A stretch of DNA of 12,721 nucleotides from positions 1 to 12,721 of the forward strand of contig JAKAWF010000081.1 of assembly GCA_021817025.1 (NCBI GenBank). Reading direction: 5' to 3'. This document shows, piece by piece, positions 1 to 7,304 of the stretch. The notes beneath the pieces are model-generated. The model saw nothing but the letters and a program-made list of their open reading frames with translations, ran no database searches and had not been told where the DNA came from. The position numbers and the translations under genes are program-made. Within the stretch, counting starts at the first letter, position 1; each line of letters opens with the position of its first letter. This DNA is from a bacterium. GTDB lineage: Bacteria > Chloroflexota > Dormibacteria > UBA8260 > Bog-877.

Positions 1-62
1 CACCCGGTCAGCCCCTCAGCTCTTCCGCCAGCTCGTATCGCTCCCGGATGTGCATGGGCCCA

Positions 63-121
63 GCTCCCTCGCGGCCGGTCTCCGGCGGCCGACCCTCGGT
101 GTCATTCCTTGTCGAGGGAGC
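63..121. repeat. 9-bp perfect inverted repeat upstream of the regulator promoter
   Basis: GCTCCCTCG at 63-71 is matched by its exact reverse complement CGAGGGAGC at 113-121. Inside lie two CGGCCG copies (72-77, 86-91) and an overlapping smaller hairpin, CCCTCG (93-98) with CGAGGG (113-118). As RNA this could fold into a branched GC-rich structure. It could be a bidirectional terminator for an upstream gene or a regulatory site before the promoter at 175. No U-tract follows on either strand, so a classical intrinsic terminator is not supported. Positions 1-174 show no convincing gene. Confidence 0.35.
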
Positions 122-174
122 GATCGCCCCACGGTGCGATTCTCGCTGAGCCAATGCCGTGACAATGCGGGCGC

Positions 175-203
175 TTGACGGAGGCAGGTGGAGCGTCTAC
201 ACT
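175..203 (+). promoter_or_regulatory. Sigma70-type promoter for the regulator and probably the cluster
   Basis: A -35-like hexamer TTGACG (175-180, five of six consensus bases) is separated by exactly 17 nt from a -10-like hexamer TACACT (198-203, four of six). Transcription would begin near 209-211. A self-complementary GTACGTAC at 221-228 lies just downstream and could be an operator half, though this is only a guess. No comparable promoter is visible in the 93-nt gap before livH, so this promoter may serve the regulator and the transporter/enzyme genes as one long transcript. Confidence 0.5.
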
Positions 204-234
204 CCGCGTTACAAATTATGGTACGTACATCTCA

Positions 235-987
235 TTGAGTGGAACAGACTCGGAGCCGCAACACCTCGCCCGGCTGATGGCCGTGCTGCAGACGATCTGT
301 GATGACTCCGGACATCCCACCTACAGGGACATCGCGCAAAGGGTGGGGCTGCCGGTGAGCACCACCCACCGTCTGGTGGCCATGCTTACCTCCGCTGGTC
401 TGTGCGGGAGGCGGCCGGACGGGACACTGGTCCCCGGCGTGCAGTTGGTGAGTCTGGGGCTCAGAGCGATGGAGCGGATCCAGCCCCTTCCCAGTTGCCA
501 GGACCTGGTCAGTCGCCTGTCCCGCGAAACCAACGAGAGCGTCAGCTTCGGAATGCTGGCCGGCGGGACCATTCTGCTGATCGCCAGGCAGGAGTGCGAG
601 CAGACCTTGCGGGCGGTGGCCAGGATCGGCGACATCATGCCCCCCCATCGGACCGCCATGGGCAAGGCCATCCTGGCCCACCTTCCGGTGGAGCAACGCC
701 TGCGCCTACTGCGGCGGGCCAGCGGTAGCGATGCGGCCGATCTGCTGGATCGCCTGGGGCCGGAGTTGGAGCGGGCCCTCGAGTGCGGTTACGCGATCGA
801 TGACGAGGAGTTCGCCCAGGGCCTGCGCTGCCTGGCCGCGCCGGTCTTCGATCACACTGGCCACCTCGCCGGAGCCATTTCAATCAGCGGGCCGATCGTG
901 CGCTTCACGTCCGCGGTGGTGGCGAGTTGTGTACCTCTACTCAAAGAGACGTGTGCGCTGTTTGCCGCCGTTGGGGCAGCCGCTTAA
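235..987 (+). CDS. IclR-family transcriptional regulator
   Basis: DNA-binding regulator expected to control the adjacent transport and catabolic genes in response to a small acid. With a TTG start at 235 it is 250 residues, typical of IclR proteins. An N-terminal winged helix-turn-helix (about residues 10-65) includes RDIAQRVGLPVSTTHRL, matching the family pattern. The C-terminal effector domain has PHRTAMGKAILAHL and later GYAIDDEEFAQGLRCLAAPV, both classic IclR signatures. An upstream TTG at 175 would give 270 residues, but that codon coincides with the -35 element of a well-spaced promoter, so 235 is preferred; neither has a good ribosome site. It lies upstream of and co-directional with the transporter genes. 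Family assignment is firm; the effector is unknown. Confidence 0.9.
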   Translation: MSGTDSEPQHLARLMAVLQTICDDSGHPTYRDIAQRVGLPVSTTHRLVAMLTSAGLCGRRPDGTLVPGVQLVSLGLRAMERIQPLPSCQDLVSRLSRETNESVSFGMLAGGTILLIARQECEQTLRAVARIGDIMPPHRTAMGKAILAHLPVEQRLRLLRRASGSDAADLLDRLGPELERALECGYAIDDEEFAQGLRCLAAPVFDHTGHLAGAISISGPIVRFTSAVVASCVPLLKETCALFAAVGAAA

Positions 988-1067
988 AGGACGCTTTCGG
1001 TTTCATGGAGGACTTGGTGTGAACTCGTGTGCCTGCGGTCGGTGCCCTGTGGCCTTGAACTCCCACT

Positions 1068-1072
1068 GGAGG
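1068..1072 (+). promoter_or_regulatory. Ribosome binding site fixing the livH start
   Basis: GGAGG lies 8 nt before ATG 1081. This supports ATG 1081 over the upstream in-frame GTG at 1027, which has no comparable SD motif and would add 18 residues that do not resemble a membrane protein N-terminus. Confidence 0.65.
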
Positions 1073-1080
1073 CGGTGAAG

Positions 1081-1962
1081 ATGGTGGGTTTCGGGCATGC
1101 CTTGGGGTTTGGCCTGGTGACCGCCGCCCTCGTGGCGCTATCGTCCGTGGCCCTCAGCCTCCAGTACAGCGTCACCAACATCGTCAACTTCGCGCACGGA
1201 GAACTGCTCACCGCGGGTGCCTTCGCGGCCGTCGCCGTCCAGGCCTTCAGTTCCAACCTCCTCCTGGAGACCTTGGTGGGGGCGCTCGCCGGGGCCGCGC
1301 TGGCGGCCCTCCTCAACTGGGGACTCCTGCGGCCGTTCACCAAGCACACGAGTCAGCTGGTGATCCTGGTGGTGGTGACGGCCGCGGCCTCGCAGTTGAT
1401 CCAGGGCGCTTTCGGGGTGGCCTTCGGCCTCAACGAGGTCGTGCTGCGCACGCCCGTCGAACTCGCCAGCTCCTATGGAATCTTCCTGTGGACTCCGCTG
1501 GACGTGTGGATCATCGTGGCGGCCGTGGTGGTGATGCTGACGGTCCATGCCAGCCTGCGCTACACGTCCTTTGGGCTATCTCAGCGCGCGGTCGCCGATA
1601 ACCCCACCCTCGCTCAGATTGCGGGCATCAACAACCGTAGGACGGTGAGTGCGACCTGGCTGATCACCGGACTCTTGGCGGGCGGAGCGGGAGTGGGCCT
1701 GGCCGCCACCCTGGGTAGCTTCACCAATCTGATCGGCTTCAACTTCCTGCTGGTAACCTTCGCCGCCGCCATCATCGGCGGCATCGGACGGGTCCATGGG
1801 GCGATGCTGGGCGCGCTGATCATCGGGGTGGCCACCGAGCTCGCCGGTTACTACCTGAACAGCGGCTACAAGGAGGAGTTCGCCCTCTTGGTGTTGCTGG
1901 TGTTCTTGGTCTTCCGTCCCTGGGGCCTGCTGCGGGCCCAGGCCAGCGCGGGCATGGCCTGA
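1081..1962 (+). CDS. livH: Liv-type ABC transporter permease, LivH subunit
   Basis: Inner-membrane permease of a branched-chain amino acid/organic acid type ABC importer (BPD_transp_2 family). From ATG 1081 it is 293 residues, close to the LivH norm. Many hydrophobic segments are visible. The family motif NFAHGE is at residues 36-41, the cytoplasmic coupling region around RYTSFGLSQRAVADNP at about 160-175, and the terminal GGIGRVHGAMLGA loop at about 233-245. It is followed one nucleotide after its stop by livM, so the two permeases are translated together. Liv-type systems carry amino acids, amides, urea and also aromatic or dicarboxylic acids. The enzyme neighbourhood favours an organic acid, which is inference. 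Confidence 0.93.
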   Translation: MVGFGHALGFGLVTAALVALSSVALSLQYSVTNIVNFAHGELLTAGAFAAVAVQAFSSNLLLETLVGALAGAALAALLNWGLLRPFTKHTSQLVILVVVTAAASQLIQGAFGVAFGLNEVVLRTPVELASSYGIFLWTPLDVWIIVAAVVVMLTVHASLRYTSFGLSQRAVADNPTLAQIAGINNRRTVSATWLITGLLAGGAGVGLAATLGSFTNLIGFNFLLVTFAAAIIGGIGRVHGAMLGALIIGVATELAGYYLNSGYKEEFALLVLLVFLVFRPWGLLRAQASAGMA

Positions 1963-1963
1963 C

Positions 1964-2953
1964 GTGTTCGGCTTTCTGCTGACGGTCCTAACCTATGTCG
2001 GCTTCCAGGTGATCCTGACCCTGGGTTTGAACATCCAGTTCGGGGTGACCGGAATGCTCAACCTCGCCTACATCGTGTTCATGGCGGTGGGCGCCTATGT
2101 CACGGCGGTCGTCATGCTGCCGCCTGCCCAGCCTCCCTTCACCTACTACGTGCTCGGCCTGCGGTGGCCATTCCCGGTGGCGATGGTGCTGGGGGTGCTA
2201 GCGGCCGGCGCACTCGCAGCCGTGCTGGGACTGGTTGCCCTGGGGCCGCGGCTGCGCAAGGACTACCTCGGGATCGCCACCCTGGTGACAGCCGCCGCCA
2301 TCGCCCAGGGCGTGGCCCAGTTCCGGCCCCTGTTCAACGGATTCCAGGGACTGATCGATATTCCCCAGCCGTTCGGAAGTCGGTGGGATCCAACCTTCTT
2401 CGACTTGGCCTTCTTGCTTCTGGTCAGTGGGGTGGCGTTGGTGGTTTTCCTGCTCGCTGAACGAATCCGGCGCTCACCGATGGGGCGCACCCTGCGCGCG
2501 ATCCGGGAGGACGAGGTGGCGGCCCGCGCGTTCGGAACCAACATCTACATGATGAAGCTGAAGGCCTTCGTTATCGGTGCCATGATCGCCGGCGCTGCCG
2601 GCGCCCTCACCGCGGTGTACGTCACCGCCTTCACCACCTCGGGGTGGGCCGTGGGCGAGACGATCGTCGCGCTCACTTGCGTCTTCATCGGCGGCGCGGG
2701 GAACAACTGGGGCTCCCTGCTGGGCGCCTTCGTGGTGGTGGCGGTCGTGAACCAGGGGCTGGAGGTACTGCTGCCACTGTTGCCAGCGATCCCCAGCGAC
2801 CCGAGTTTCATCCCCGTCGTCCAGGTGATGCTGGTGAACCTGCTGCTCATCCTGGTCCTGCGCTGGCGGCCACGGGGCCTATTTCCGGAACGGGTGGTCA
2901 AGTTGCCGGAGCGGTTCCGGTCGGCCCCGGTCACCTCGGCGGAGGGCCGCTGA
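1964..2953 (+). CDS. livM: Liv-type ABC transporter permease, LivM subunit
   Basis: Second membrane subunit of the importer, 329 residues, pairing with LivH. The start is GTG 1964, one nucleotide after the livH stop, indicating translational coupling; no strong separate ribosome site is seen. Hydrophobic segments alternate through the protein. Diagnostic LivM features include the early GLNIQFGVTGMLNLAY segment (about 21-36), the RSPMGRTLRAIREDEVAARA coupling helix (about 170-189) and GGAGNNWGSLLGA (about 243-255). The C-terminus ends with the usual RWRPRGLFPE followed by a short basic tail. The sequence looks complete. The transported compound cannot be read from the permease. Confidence 0.93.
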   Translation: MFGFLLTVLTYVGFQVILTLGLNIQFGVTGMLNLAYIVFMAVGAYVTAVVMLPPAQPPFTYYVLGLRWPFPVAMVLGVLAAGALAAVLGLVALGPRLRKDYLGIATLVTAAAIAQGVAQFRPLFNGFQGLIDIPQPFGSRWDPTFFDLAFLLLVSGVALVVFLLAERIRRSPMGRTLRAIREDEVAARAFGTNIYMMKLKAFVIGAMIAGAAGALTAVYVTAFTTSGWAVGETIVALTCVFIGGAGNNWGSLLGAFVVVAVVNQGLEVLLPLLPAIPSDPSFIPVVQVMLVNLLLILVLRWRPRGLFPERVVKLPERFRSAPVTSAEGR

Positions 2954-2954
2954 G

Positions 2955-3767
2955 ATGCCCGTTACCAGTTCAGGTGTCGCCCGTACCGGGACCCTCAGCG
3001 CTTCTGGTCTGGTCAAGGCCTTCGGCGGGGTGGAGGCGGTCGCGGGCTGTTCTTTCGCGCTCACCCCCAGAACGGTGACCGGACTCATCGGCCCCAACGG
3101 CAGCGGCAAGAGCACTCTGATCGAGATCTTGGCCGGTAGCCAGCGTCAGGACAGCGGGGTTGTCCTCTTTGAGGGAGTGGACATCAGCCGCTGGACGCCG
3201 GATCGCCGGGCTCGGGCCGGCCTGGTGCGGACCTTTCAAGCGGCCAGGCTGTGGCCGCATCTGTCGGTGGCCGAGAACCTGCTGGCCGCCGCCCCTGACA
3301 AGGGGCGAAACGATGTCTGGCGCACACTCTTCGCCTATCGCGCGCTGCGGGCGGCGGAGGCGGACGATCAGGCGCGGGCCGCAGAGATCCTCGACCTGTT
3401 CAAGCTCTGGCCCTTGCGCGACGCGCCGGCGGCGTCACTCAGCGGCGGCCAGGCCCGTTTGCTGGAGTTCGGCAGGGTCATGATGAGCAACGCGATCCTG
3501 GCCATGCTCGACGAGCCCCTGGCCGGGGTCAACCCGGTGATGGCGGATGAGGTGGTGGAGGGGATCCGGCGGCTCGCTCAGCACGGGGTCACGCTGCTTC
3601 TTGTGGAGCACAATCTCCATGTTGTCGAGGATCTCTGTGAGGATGTCATGGGCATGGCCCTCGGCAAGATTGCCGTCCGCGGCACCGTGGCTGAGATCGC
3701 CGCCAGTGAATTCTTCGCGGAGGCTTACCTCGGGGCTAGCCTCATCGGGCCACCAGCTCATGAGTAG
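2955..3767 (+). CDS. livG: Liv-type ABC transporter ATP-binding protein, LivG subunit
   Basis: Cytoplasmic ATPase that powers the importer, 270 residues. All catalytic elements are present: Walker A GPNGSGKS (46-53), Q-loop Q95 in RTFQ, signature LSGGQ (162-166), Walker B ILAMLDE (181-187) and switch His219 in LLLVEHN. The segment RTFQAARLWPHLSVAENLL is typical of the LivG branch, as is the C-terminal extension ending in EAYLG. The ATG at 2955 is one nucleotide after the livM stop and has GGAGGG at 2941-2946. Its last eight bases overlap livF. An 11-residue N-terminal stretch before the ABC fold is slightly longer than usual but unremarkable. Confidence 0.94.
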   Translation: MPVTSSGVARTGTLSASGLVKAFGGVEAVAGCSFALTPRTVTGLIGPNGSGKSTLIEILAGSQRQDSGVVLFEGVDISRWTPDRRARAGLVRTFQAARLWPHLSVAENLLAAAPDKGRNDVWRTLFAYRALRAAEADDQARAAEILDLFKLWPLRDAPAASLSGGQARLLEFGRVMMSNAILAMLDEPLAGVNPVMADEVVEGIRRLAQHGVTLLLVEHNLHVVEDLCEDVMGMALGKIAVRGTVAEIAASEFFAEAYLGASLIGPPAHE

Positions 3768-4482
3768 CAACGCCTTGGAGGCGGTTGGACTTGACGTGGG
3801 CTATTCGGCGGCGCCAGTCGTCAAGGGCGCCGGCATCAGCGTCAAAGCAGGCGAACTGACCGTCCTTGTGGGGCCTAACGGCAGCGGAAAGTCGACCCTG
3901 CTCAAGGGGATTGCGGGGGTGCTTAGGCCGCTCCGAGGGCAGGTGCTGCTGAGTGGGGACGTGGATCGAGACATCACAGCCTTACGTCCAGAACAGAAGG
4001 CCGCGGTCGGAGTCGGCTATGTCCCTCAGGTTGACAACGTCTTCTCGGCCCTCACGGTGAGGGAGAACCTGCGCGTGGGCGGCATGACGGCGCGGGCGAC
4101 CATCAACGCCCGCCTGGACTACGTGTACACCCTTTTCCCCGATCTCCACGCGGCCGCCGGAAAGCCTGCCCGTACGCTCAGCGGTGGCCAGCGGGGCATG
4201 CTGGCCCTGGGCCGCGCGCTGATGGCCAATCCCAAGGTATTGCTGGTCGATGAGCCCACAGCGGGCCTCTCGCCGCGTTTCCAGGCGGTGGTTTGGGGGC
4301 AGCTGATCAGGCTCCGCGACGCGGGGGTTGGACTCTTGGTGGTGGAGCAAAACACCCGCGCCGCGCTGGAGTCAGGCAATCATGGCTACATCCTGGTCGC
4401 CGGCGAGATAAAGAGGGCGGGCCCATGCGCGGAACTGCTCACCGACCAAGAACTGGTGAGCCTGTACATCGGTCGCCACTGA
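3760..4482 (+). CDS. livF: Liv-type ABC transporter ATP-binding protein, LivF subunit
   Basis: Second ATPase subunit, forming a heterodimer with LivG. The ATG at 3760 overlaps the end of livG by eight nucleotides and gives 240 residues, the normal LivF size; the same frame is open far upstream, but that part has no ABC character and overlaps livG. Motifs are intact: Walker A GPNGSGKS (38-45), Q90 in YVPQ, signature LSGGQ (140-144) and Walker B VLLVDE (160-165). The switch region reads VVEQN, with Gln197 where many ABC proteins have His; this is usual for LivF proteins. It completes the transporter core. Confidence 0.94.
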   Translation: MSSNALEAVGLDVGYSAAPVVKGAGISVKAGELTVLVGPNGSGKSTLLKGIAGVLRPLRGQVLLSGDVDRDITALRPEQKAAVGVGYVPQVDNVFSALTVRENLRVGGMTARATINARLDYVYTLFPDLHAAAGKPARTLSGGQRGMLALGRALMANPKVLLVDEPTAGLSPRFQAVVWGQLIRLRDAGVGLLVVEQNTRAALESGNHGYILVAGEIKRAGPCAELLTDQELVSLYIGRH

Positions 4483-4520
4483 CCACGGCGTGAATCAGGT
4501 GCGGTCCGAGTTTTGGGAAG

Positions 4521-4546
4521 CCGTCCCCAGGAGACCGGGGGCACGG
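4521..4546 (+). other. Possible hairpin between livF and the binding-protein gene
   Basis: CCGTCCCC (4521-4528) can pair with GGGG (4537-4540) plus ACGG (4543-4546), leaving a two-base bulge. It has no U-tract. Such structures in ABC operons can adjust the level of the binding protein relative to the core transporter, but that role is inference here. Nothing else is visible in the 95-nt gap except the ribosome binding site. Confidence 0.25.
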
Positions 4547-4567
4547 TGCGTCAACCCGTTGGAACTG

Positions 4568-4574
4568 AAAGGAG
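4568..4574 (+). promoter_or_regulatory. Strong ribosome binding site of the binding-protein gene
   Basis: AAAGGAG ends 3 nt before ATG 4578 and 6 nt before a second ATG at 4581. The spacing favours the second ATG slightly; the two differ by one residue. It is among the best SD motifs in the window, as expected for an abundant binding protein. Confidence 0.6.
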
Positions 4575-4577
4575 CTC

Positions 4578-5834
4578 ATGATGCGGTGGATAGCTAGGCG
4601 GCGACGGATGTTGACAATGGGTGTCGGCGCGCTACTGGCACTGGGCGTGACCGGCTGTGGCGGCGCCAGTTCGACTGGGCCCAAGACCCCGATTGCGATT
4701 GGGGGCGAGACACTTCTAACTGGGCTCAAGGCACCCTTCGGGACGGGCGTGCTCCAGGGAATGGAGGCCGGGGTCTACGAGGTAAACCACGGCGGGGGAG
4801 TGCTCGGTCGGAAGTTCAACCTGATCCCTGAGAGTGACAACTCCGACCCGGTGGACGCGGTCCCGGTAGCCCAGAAACTGATTGGCGTTAACAAGGTGAC
4901 GGTGGAGGTGGGCGAGGCGGGCGCTGGCGCCCAGGCGGTGGCCCCCCTCTTCGCCAACAACCACATTCCCTTCTTCGTGCCGGGCGGGGACACTTACTTC
5001 GACAACAACTCCAACCCCTATGTGTGGCGGGTGACCCCATCTGATTCCCAGCTGGCGGTGGCGATGTCGCTCTACGCCAAGACCCAGGGATACCACACTG
5101 CAGTCGCAATGTTCACCACCGGCGCCGTCCAGCAGGGCCTGCAGAATGAGGTTGTCCACTACTTCTCCAAGCTCGGCGGCACCATGCTGAAGATAATTCC
5201 TCTGCAGCCGGATCTCACCTCCTACAGCTCGGAGGTGGCCACCGTGGAGCAGCTTCACCCCCAGGTAATCTTCGCCGAGATGGACCCCGGCACCGCTGCC
5301 GTGGTCTTCCGCAACTTCGAGTCGCTGGGGCCACTCACGACCCCCTTCATCGGCACTGACGACATGATCGGTACCACCATGATTCAGGCAGTGGGAGCGT
5401 CGGTGATGCGCAAGGTCCTGGTGGACGCCGAGGGCGGGCTGTACAATAGCCCGGCGGTCGGCTTCTTCAACGCGGCGGTCAAGGTCACCGCCCACAGCGC
5501 CCCCGACCCCAACGCCTCCTACGGATACGACGGTATCATCCTGGCTGCTTTGGCGATGGTCGAGGCCAATAGCACCAATGGGCCCGCAATCAACGCAGCC
5601 CTGCCCAAGATTACGGCTCCTGGGGGCTATCCGGTCTACAACTTCAAAGAGGGCGTGGCTGCCCTGAAGGCCGGTAAGCGGATCACCTACATCGGTGCCA
5701 GCGGCCCCTTCTACTTCAACAAGTATCACAACGTTTTTGGGCCCTTCATCATCGTGCGCGTCAATCCGGCCGGGACCAACTACACCACCGTCACGACCTT
5801 GACCGCGACTCAGTTGGCGAAGGCCACCAAGTAG
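4578..5834 (+). CDS. Liv-type ABC transporter solute-binding lipoprotein
   Basis: Extracytoplasmic receptor that captures the substrate and delivers it to LivHM. It is 418 residues, in the usual range for Peripla_BP_6 (LivJ/LivK-like) proteins. The N-terminus has a basic stretch (residues 7-10, four Arg), a hydrophobic core and a lipobox VTGC with the modified Cys at residue 27, so it should be membrane-anchored. The mature protein starts with the family pattern of a small-molecule import protein (TLLTGLKAPFGTGVLQGMEA region), followed by GVLGRKFNLI and the two-lobe fold, including SYGYDGIILAALAM near the C-terminal third. Sequence does not identify the ligand. Linkage to organic-acid enzymes argues against simple leucine/isoleucine uptake (inference). 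Confidence 0.9.
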   Translation: MMRWIARRRRMLTMGVGALLALGVTGCGGASSTGPKTPIAIGGETLLTGLKAPFGTGVLQGMEAGVYEVNHGGGVLGRKFNLIPESDNSDPVDAVPVAQKLIGVNKVTVEVGEAGAGAQAVAPLFANNHIPFFVPGGDTYFDNNSNPYVWRVTPSDSQLAVAMSLYAKTQGYHTAVAMFTTGAVQQGLQNEVVHYFSKLGGTMLKIIPLQPDLTSYSSEVATVEQLHPQVIFAEMDPGTAAVVFRNFESLGPLTTPFIGTDDMIGTTMIQAVGASVMRKVLVDAEGGLYNSPAVGFFNAAVKVTAHSAPDPNASYGYDGIILAALAMVEANSTNGPAINAALPKITAPGGYPVYNFKEGVAALKAGKRITYIGASGPFYFNKYHNVFGPFIIVRVNPAGTNYTTVTTLTATQLAKATK

Positions 5835-5835
5835 C

Positions 5836-5868
5836 GCCCCTGGGGGCGGGCTGGGCCAAGCCAGGGGC
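5836..5868 (+). terminator. GC-rich hairpin after the binding-protein gene
   Basis: GCCCCTGG (5836-5843) and CCAGGGGC (5861-5868) are perfect 8-bp arms around a 17-nt loop, starting just after the TAG stop at 5832-5834. No U-tract follows. It may be a weak or factor-dependent terminator, or an mRNA-stabilising structure that keeps transporter transcripts more abundant than the downstream enzyme transcripts. The rest of the gap (5869-5921) shows no clear promoter. Confidence 0.35.
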
Positions 5869-5923
5869 CGTCCAGTCCGTCCCCGCCGCGCGGTGGTAGG
5901 AGCGGATCGATTTGGCCGACAGT

Positions 5924-5929
5924 GAGGGG
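5924..5929 (+). promoter_or_regulatory. Ribosome binding site fixing the MmgE/PrpD start
   Basis: GAGGGG ends 7 nt before TTG 5937. The alternative GTG at 5922 lies within or before this motif and its nearest SD-like sequence (AGGAG at 5898-5902) is 19 nt away, too far. TTG 5937 is therefore the better start. Confidence 0.5.
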
Positions 5930-5936
5930 AAATAGC

Positions 5937-7304
5937 TTGATATTCAACGGCGGAGCGGAGAGCGAGTTGGCGGAGTGGGCCGCGGCCACCGAGTGGGGTG
6001 ACATCCCGCCCTCCACTCAGCGTTTTGTGCGCGAGTTTTTCATGGACAGCTTGGGCTCGGCCTTGGCGGGAGTGGCGATCGGGGAGGTGGACGCGGTCCG
6101 GGGCGCGGCCGGCCAGCTAGCCGGCGCTGGCCCTTGCTCAGTGATCGGGGGTCGGACCGCATCTCTGTACGGCGCCACCATGGTGGGTGCTTATCTGGTG
6201 ACGGCAGCGACGGTGTGCGATGTGCACCGCGAGACCCAATGCCACGTCGGACCCAGCGTGGTGCCGGCCGCCCTGGCTACGGCCGAGTTCATGGATCGCA
6301 CCGACGAGGAGACCCTGGCGGCGGTCGCGGTGGGCTTGGAGGTGGCCACTCGGGTCGCGATGTCTCTCAAGCCCAAGGTCTCCCGGGAACGGGGCTGGCA
6401 CGCTCCCGGGGTAGCTGGCCCCTTCGGAGCAGCCGCAGCAGTCGCCAGGCTCCTGGGCGTCGGCGTGGGGGAGATGATCACGGCCCTGTCGCTGGCCTCC
6501 AGTCAGGCCAGTGGCACCTACTCCCAGTGGGCCACCCCGGGGGTCAAATTCCATCAGACCCACGGGGCATTGGCCGGGCTGTTGGCGGCCGAGCTGGCGG
6601 CACAAGGCCTGCGAGCCTCGCACACGTTTCTCCAGAACGCCGACGGAGGCTTCCTGCGGGTGTACTCCGACGGGGGCGACGTCACGCAACTGGTGGCCGA
6701 TCTCGGCCAGCGCTTCGAACTGGAGCGAATCTCGCTGCGCCGATGGCCTGGAGGGACCTACGTCCAGTCTCTGGTCACCGGCCTCTTCGAACTTCTGGCC
6801 CAGTCGGATGTCGGGGCCCCGACGGTGCGCCGGCTGGCGATCACCATGTCGCCGGCAGCGTTCTCGATGCATGGGCAGCAGGGGTGGGGGGAGCCGTTTA
6901 CGGCGCGACTGTCCGCACGCTACATCGGCGCAGTGGTGCTGCTGGATCGCGCCTGCTGGCTGGCGCAGTTCACCGGGGAGCGAATCGCAGAAGCCGATGT
7001 GAATCGCCTGGCAGAGCAGGTGGTGCAGGTCAGTGCGGATCCGAGTCTGGAGGACGCTGCAATCAGGCTGGAGGTGGAGCTGGAAGGGGGCCGGCGTCTG
7101 GGGGTGGATGTGGCCGAGCCCTACGGCGCTCCGGCTCGGCGGCTCACCGCGGCACATCTTGAGGAGAAGTTCATGGTTTCAGGAACACCGGTACTCGGCG
7201 CGGACCGGACCGTCGCCGCCCTGAGCCTGCTCCAGGGCACGTCGGGTTGGCGGGCGACGCAAGTGGGCACTGCCCTGAGATCGGAAGCGGGAGGCGAAGC
7301 GTGA
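5937..7304 (+). CDS. MmgE/PrpD-family enzyme (2-methylcitrate dehydratase superfamily)
   Basis: Member of the MmgE/PrpD family, whose known activities include 2-methylcitrate dehydration, cis-aconitate decarboxylation and epimerisation of iminodisuccinate. From TTG 5937 it has 455 residues, the normal length. Family landmarks are visible: the opening LAEWAA...FFMDSLGSALAG, CDVHRETQCHVGPSVVPAALA (about 94-114) in the usual histidine-containing active-site region, the RGWHAPGVAGPFGAAAAVARLLG segment, and the KFHQTHGALAGLLAAELA helix that replaces the more common lysine/histidine-rich stretch. The window lacks prpB, prpC or acnD partners, so a methylcitrate role is unlikely. Its TGA overlaps an ATG (7304) that opens a 25-codon frame reaching the next gene. 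A carboxylated substrate linked to the downstream hydrolases is inferred. Confidence 0.88.
   Translation: MIFNGGAESELAEWAAATEWGDIPPSTQRFVREFFMDSLGSALAGVAIGEVDAVRGAAGQLAGAGPCSVIGGRTASLYGATMVGAYLVTAATVCDVHRETQCHVGPSVVPAALATAEFMDRTDEETLAAVAVGLEVATRVAMSLKPKVSRERGWHAPGVAGPFGAAAAVARLLGVGVGEMITALSLASSQASGTYSQWATPGVKFHQTHGALAGLLAAELAAQGLRASHTFLQNADGGFLRVYSDGGDVTQLVADLGQRFELERISLRRWPGGTYVQSLVTGLFELLAQSDVGAPTVRRLAITMSPAAFSMHGQQGWGEPFTARLSARYIGAVVLLDRACWLAQFTGERIAEADVNRLAEQVVQVSADPSLEDAAIRLEVELEGGRRLGVDVAEPYGAPARRLTAAHLEEKFMVSGTPVLGADRTVAALSLLQGTSGWRATQVGTALRSEAGGEA
7289..7294 (+). promoter_or_regulatory. SD motif for a short bridging ORF
   Basis: GGGAGG within the last codons of the MmgE/PrpD gene ends 9 nt before ATG 7304, which itself overlaps the TGA stop (7302-7304). 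This is good spacing for starting translation of the 25-codon frame at 7304. Confidence 0.4.

Noticed and set aside
8..174. Minus-strand frame ending at 8, with a short helix-like C-terminus (ERYELAEELRG)
   Set aside because: It looks mildly coding at its end but has no clear start or recognised domain within the window, and it crosses the inverted repeat at 63-121. Not enough support.
2955..4482. Possibility that the transporter is a urea (Urt) system
   Set aside because: No urease or urea-related genes are nearby and nothing in the subunits points to urea; the downstream enzymes suggest an organic acid instead.
4716..5729. Minus-strand open frame of 337 codons opposite the binding-protein gene
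   Set aside because: It is antisense to a gene with clear lipoprotein and Peripla_BP_6 features; its product is histidine/valine-rich with no recognisable domain, typical of the antisense frame of GC-rich coding DNA.
5846..5860. Similarity of GCGGGCTGGGCCAAG here to GCGGGCTGGGGCAAG at 12702-12716
   Set aside because: 14 of 15 bases match, but the motif is very GC-rich, the contexts differ, and no third linked element supports a functional repeat.
6134..7162. Plus-strand 342-codon and minus-strand 339-codon frames within the MmgE/PrpD gene
   Set aside because: Both are long but low-complexity (Arg/Gly-rich or His/Gln-rich) and overlap a gene with strong family motifs; GC-rich codon bias explains their openness.
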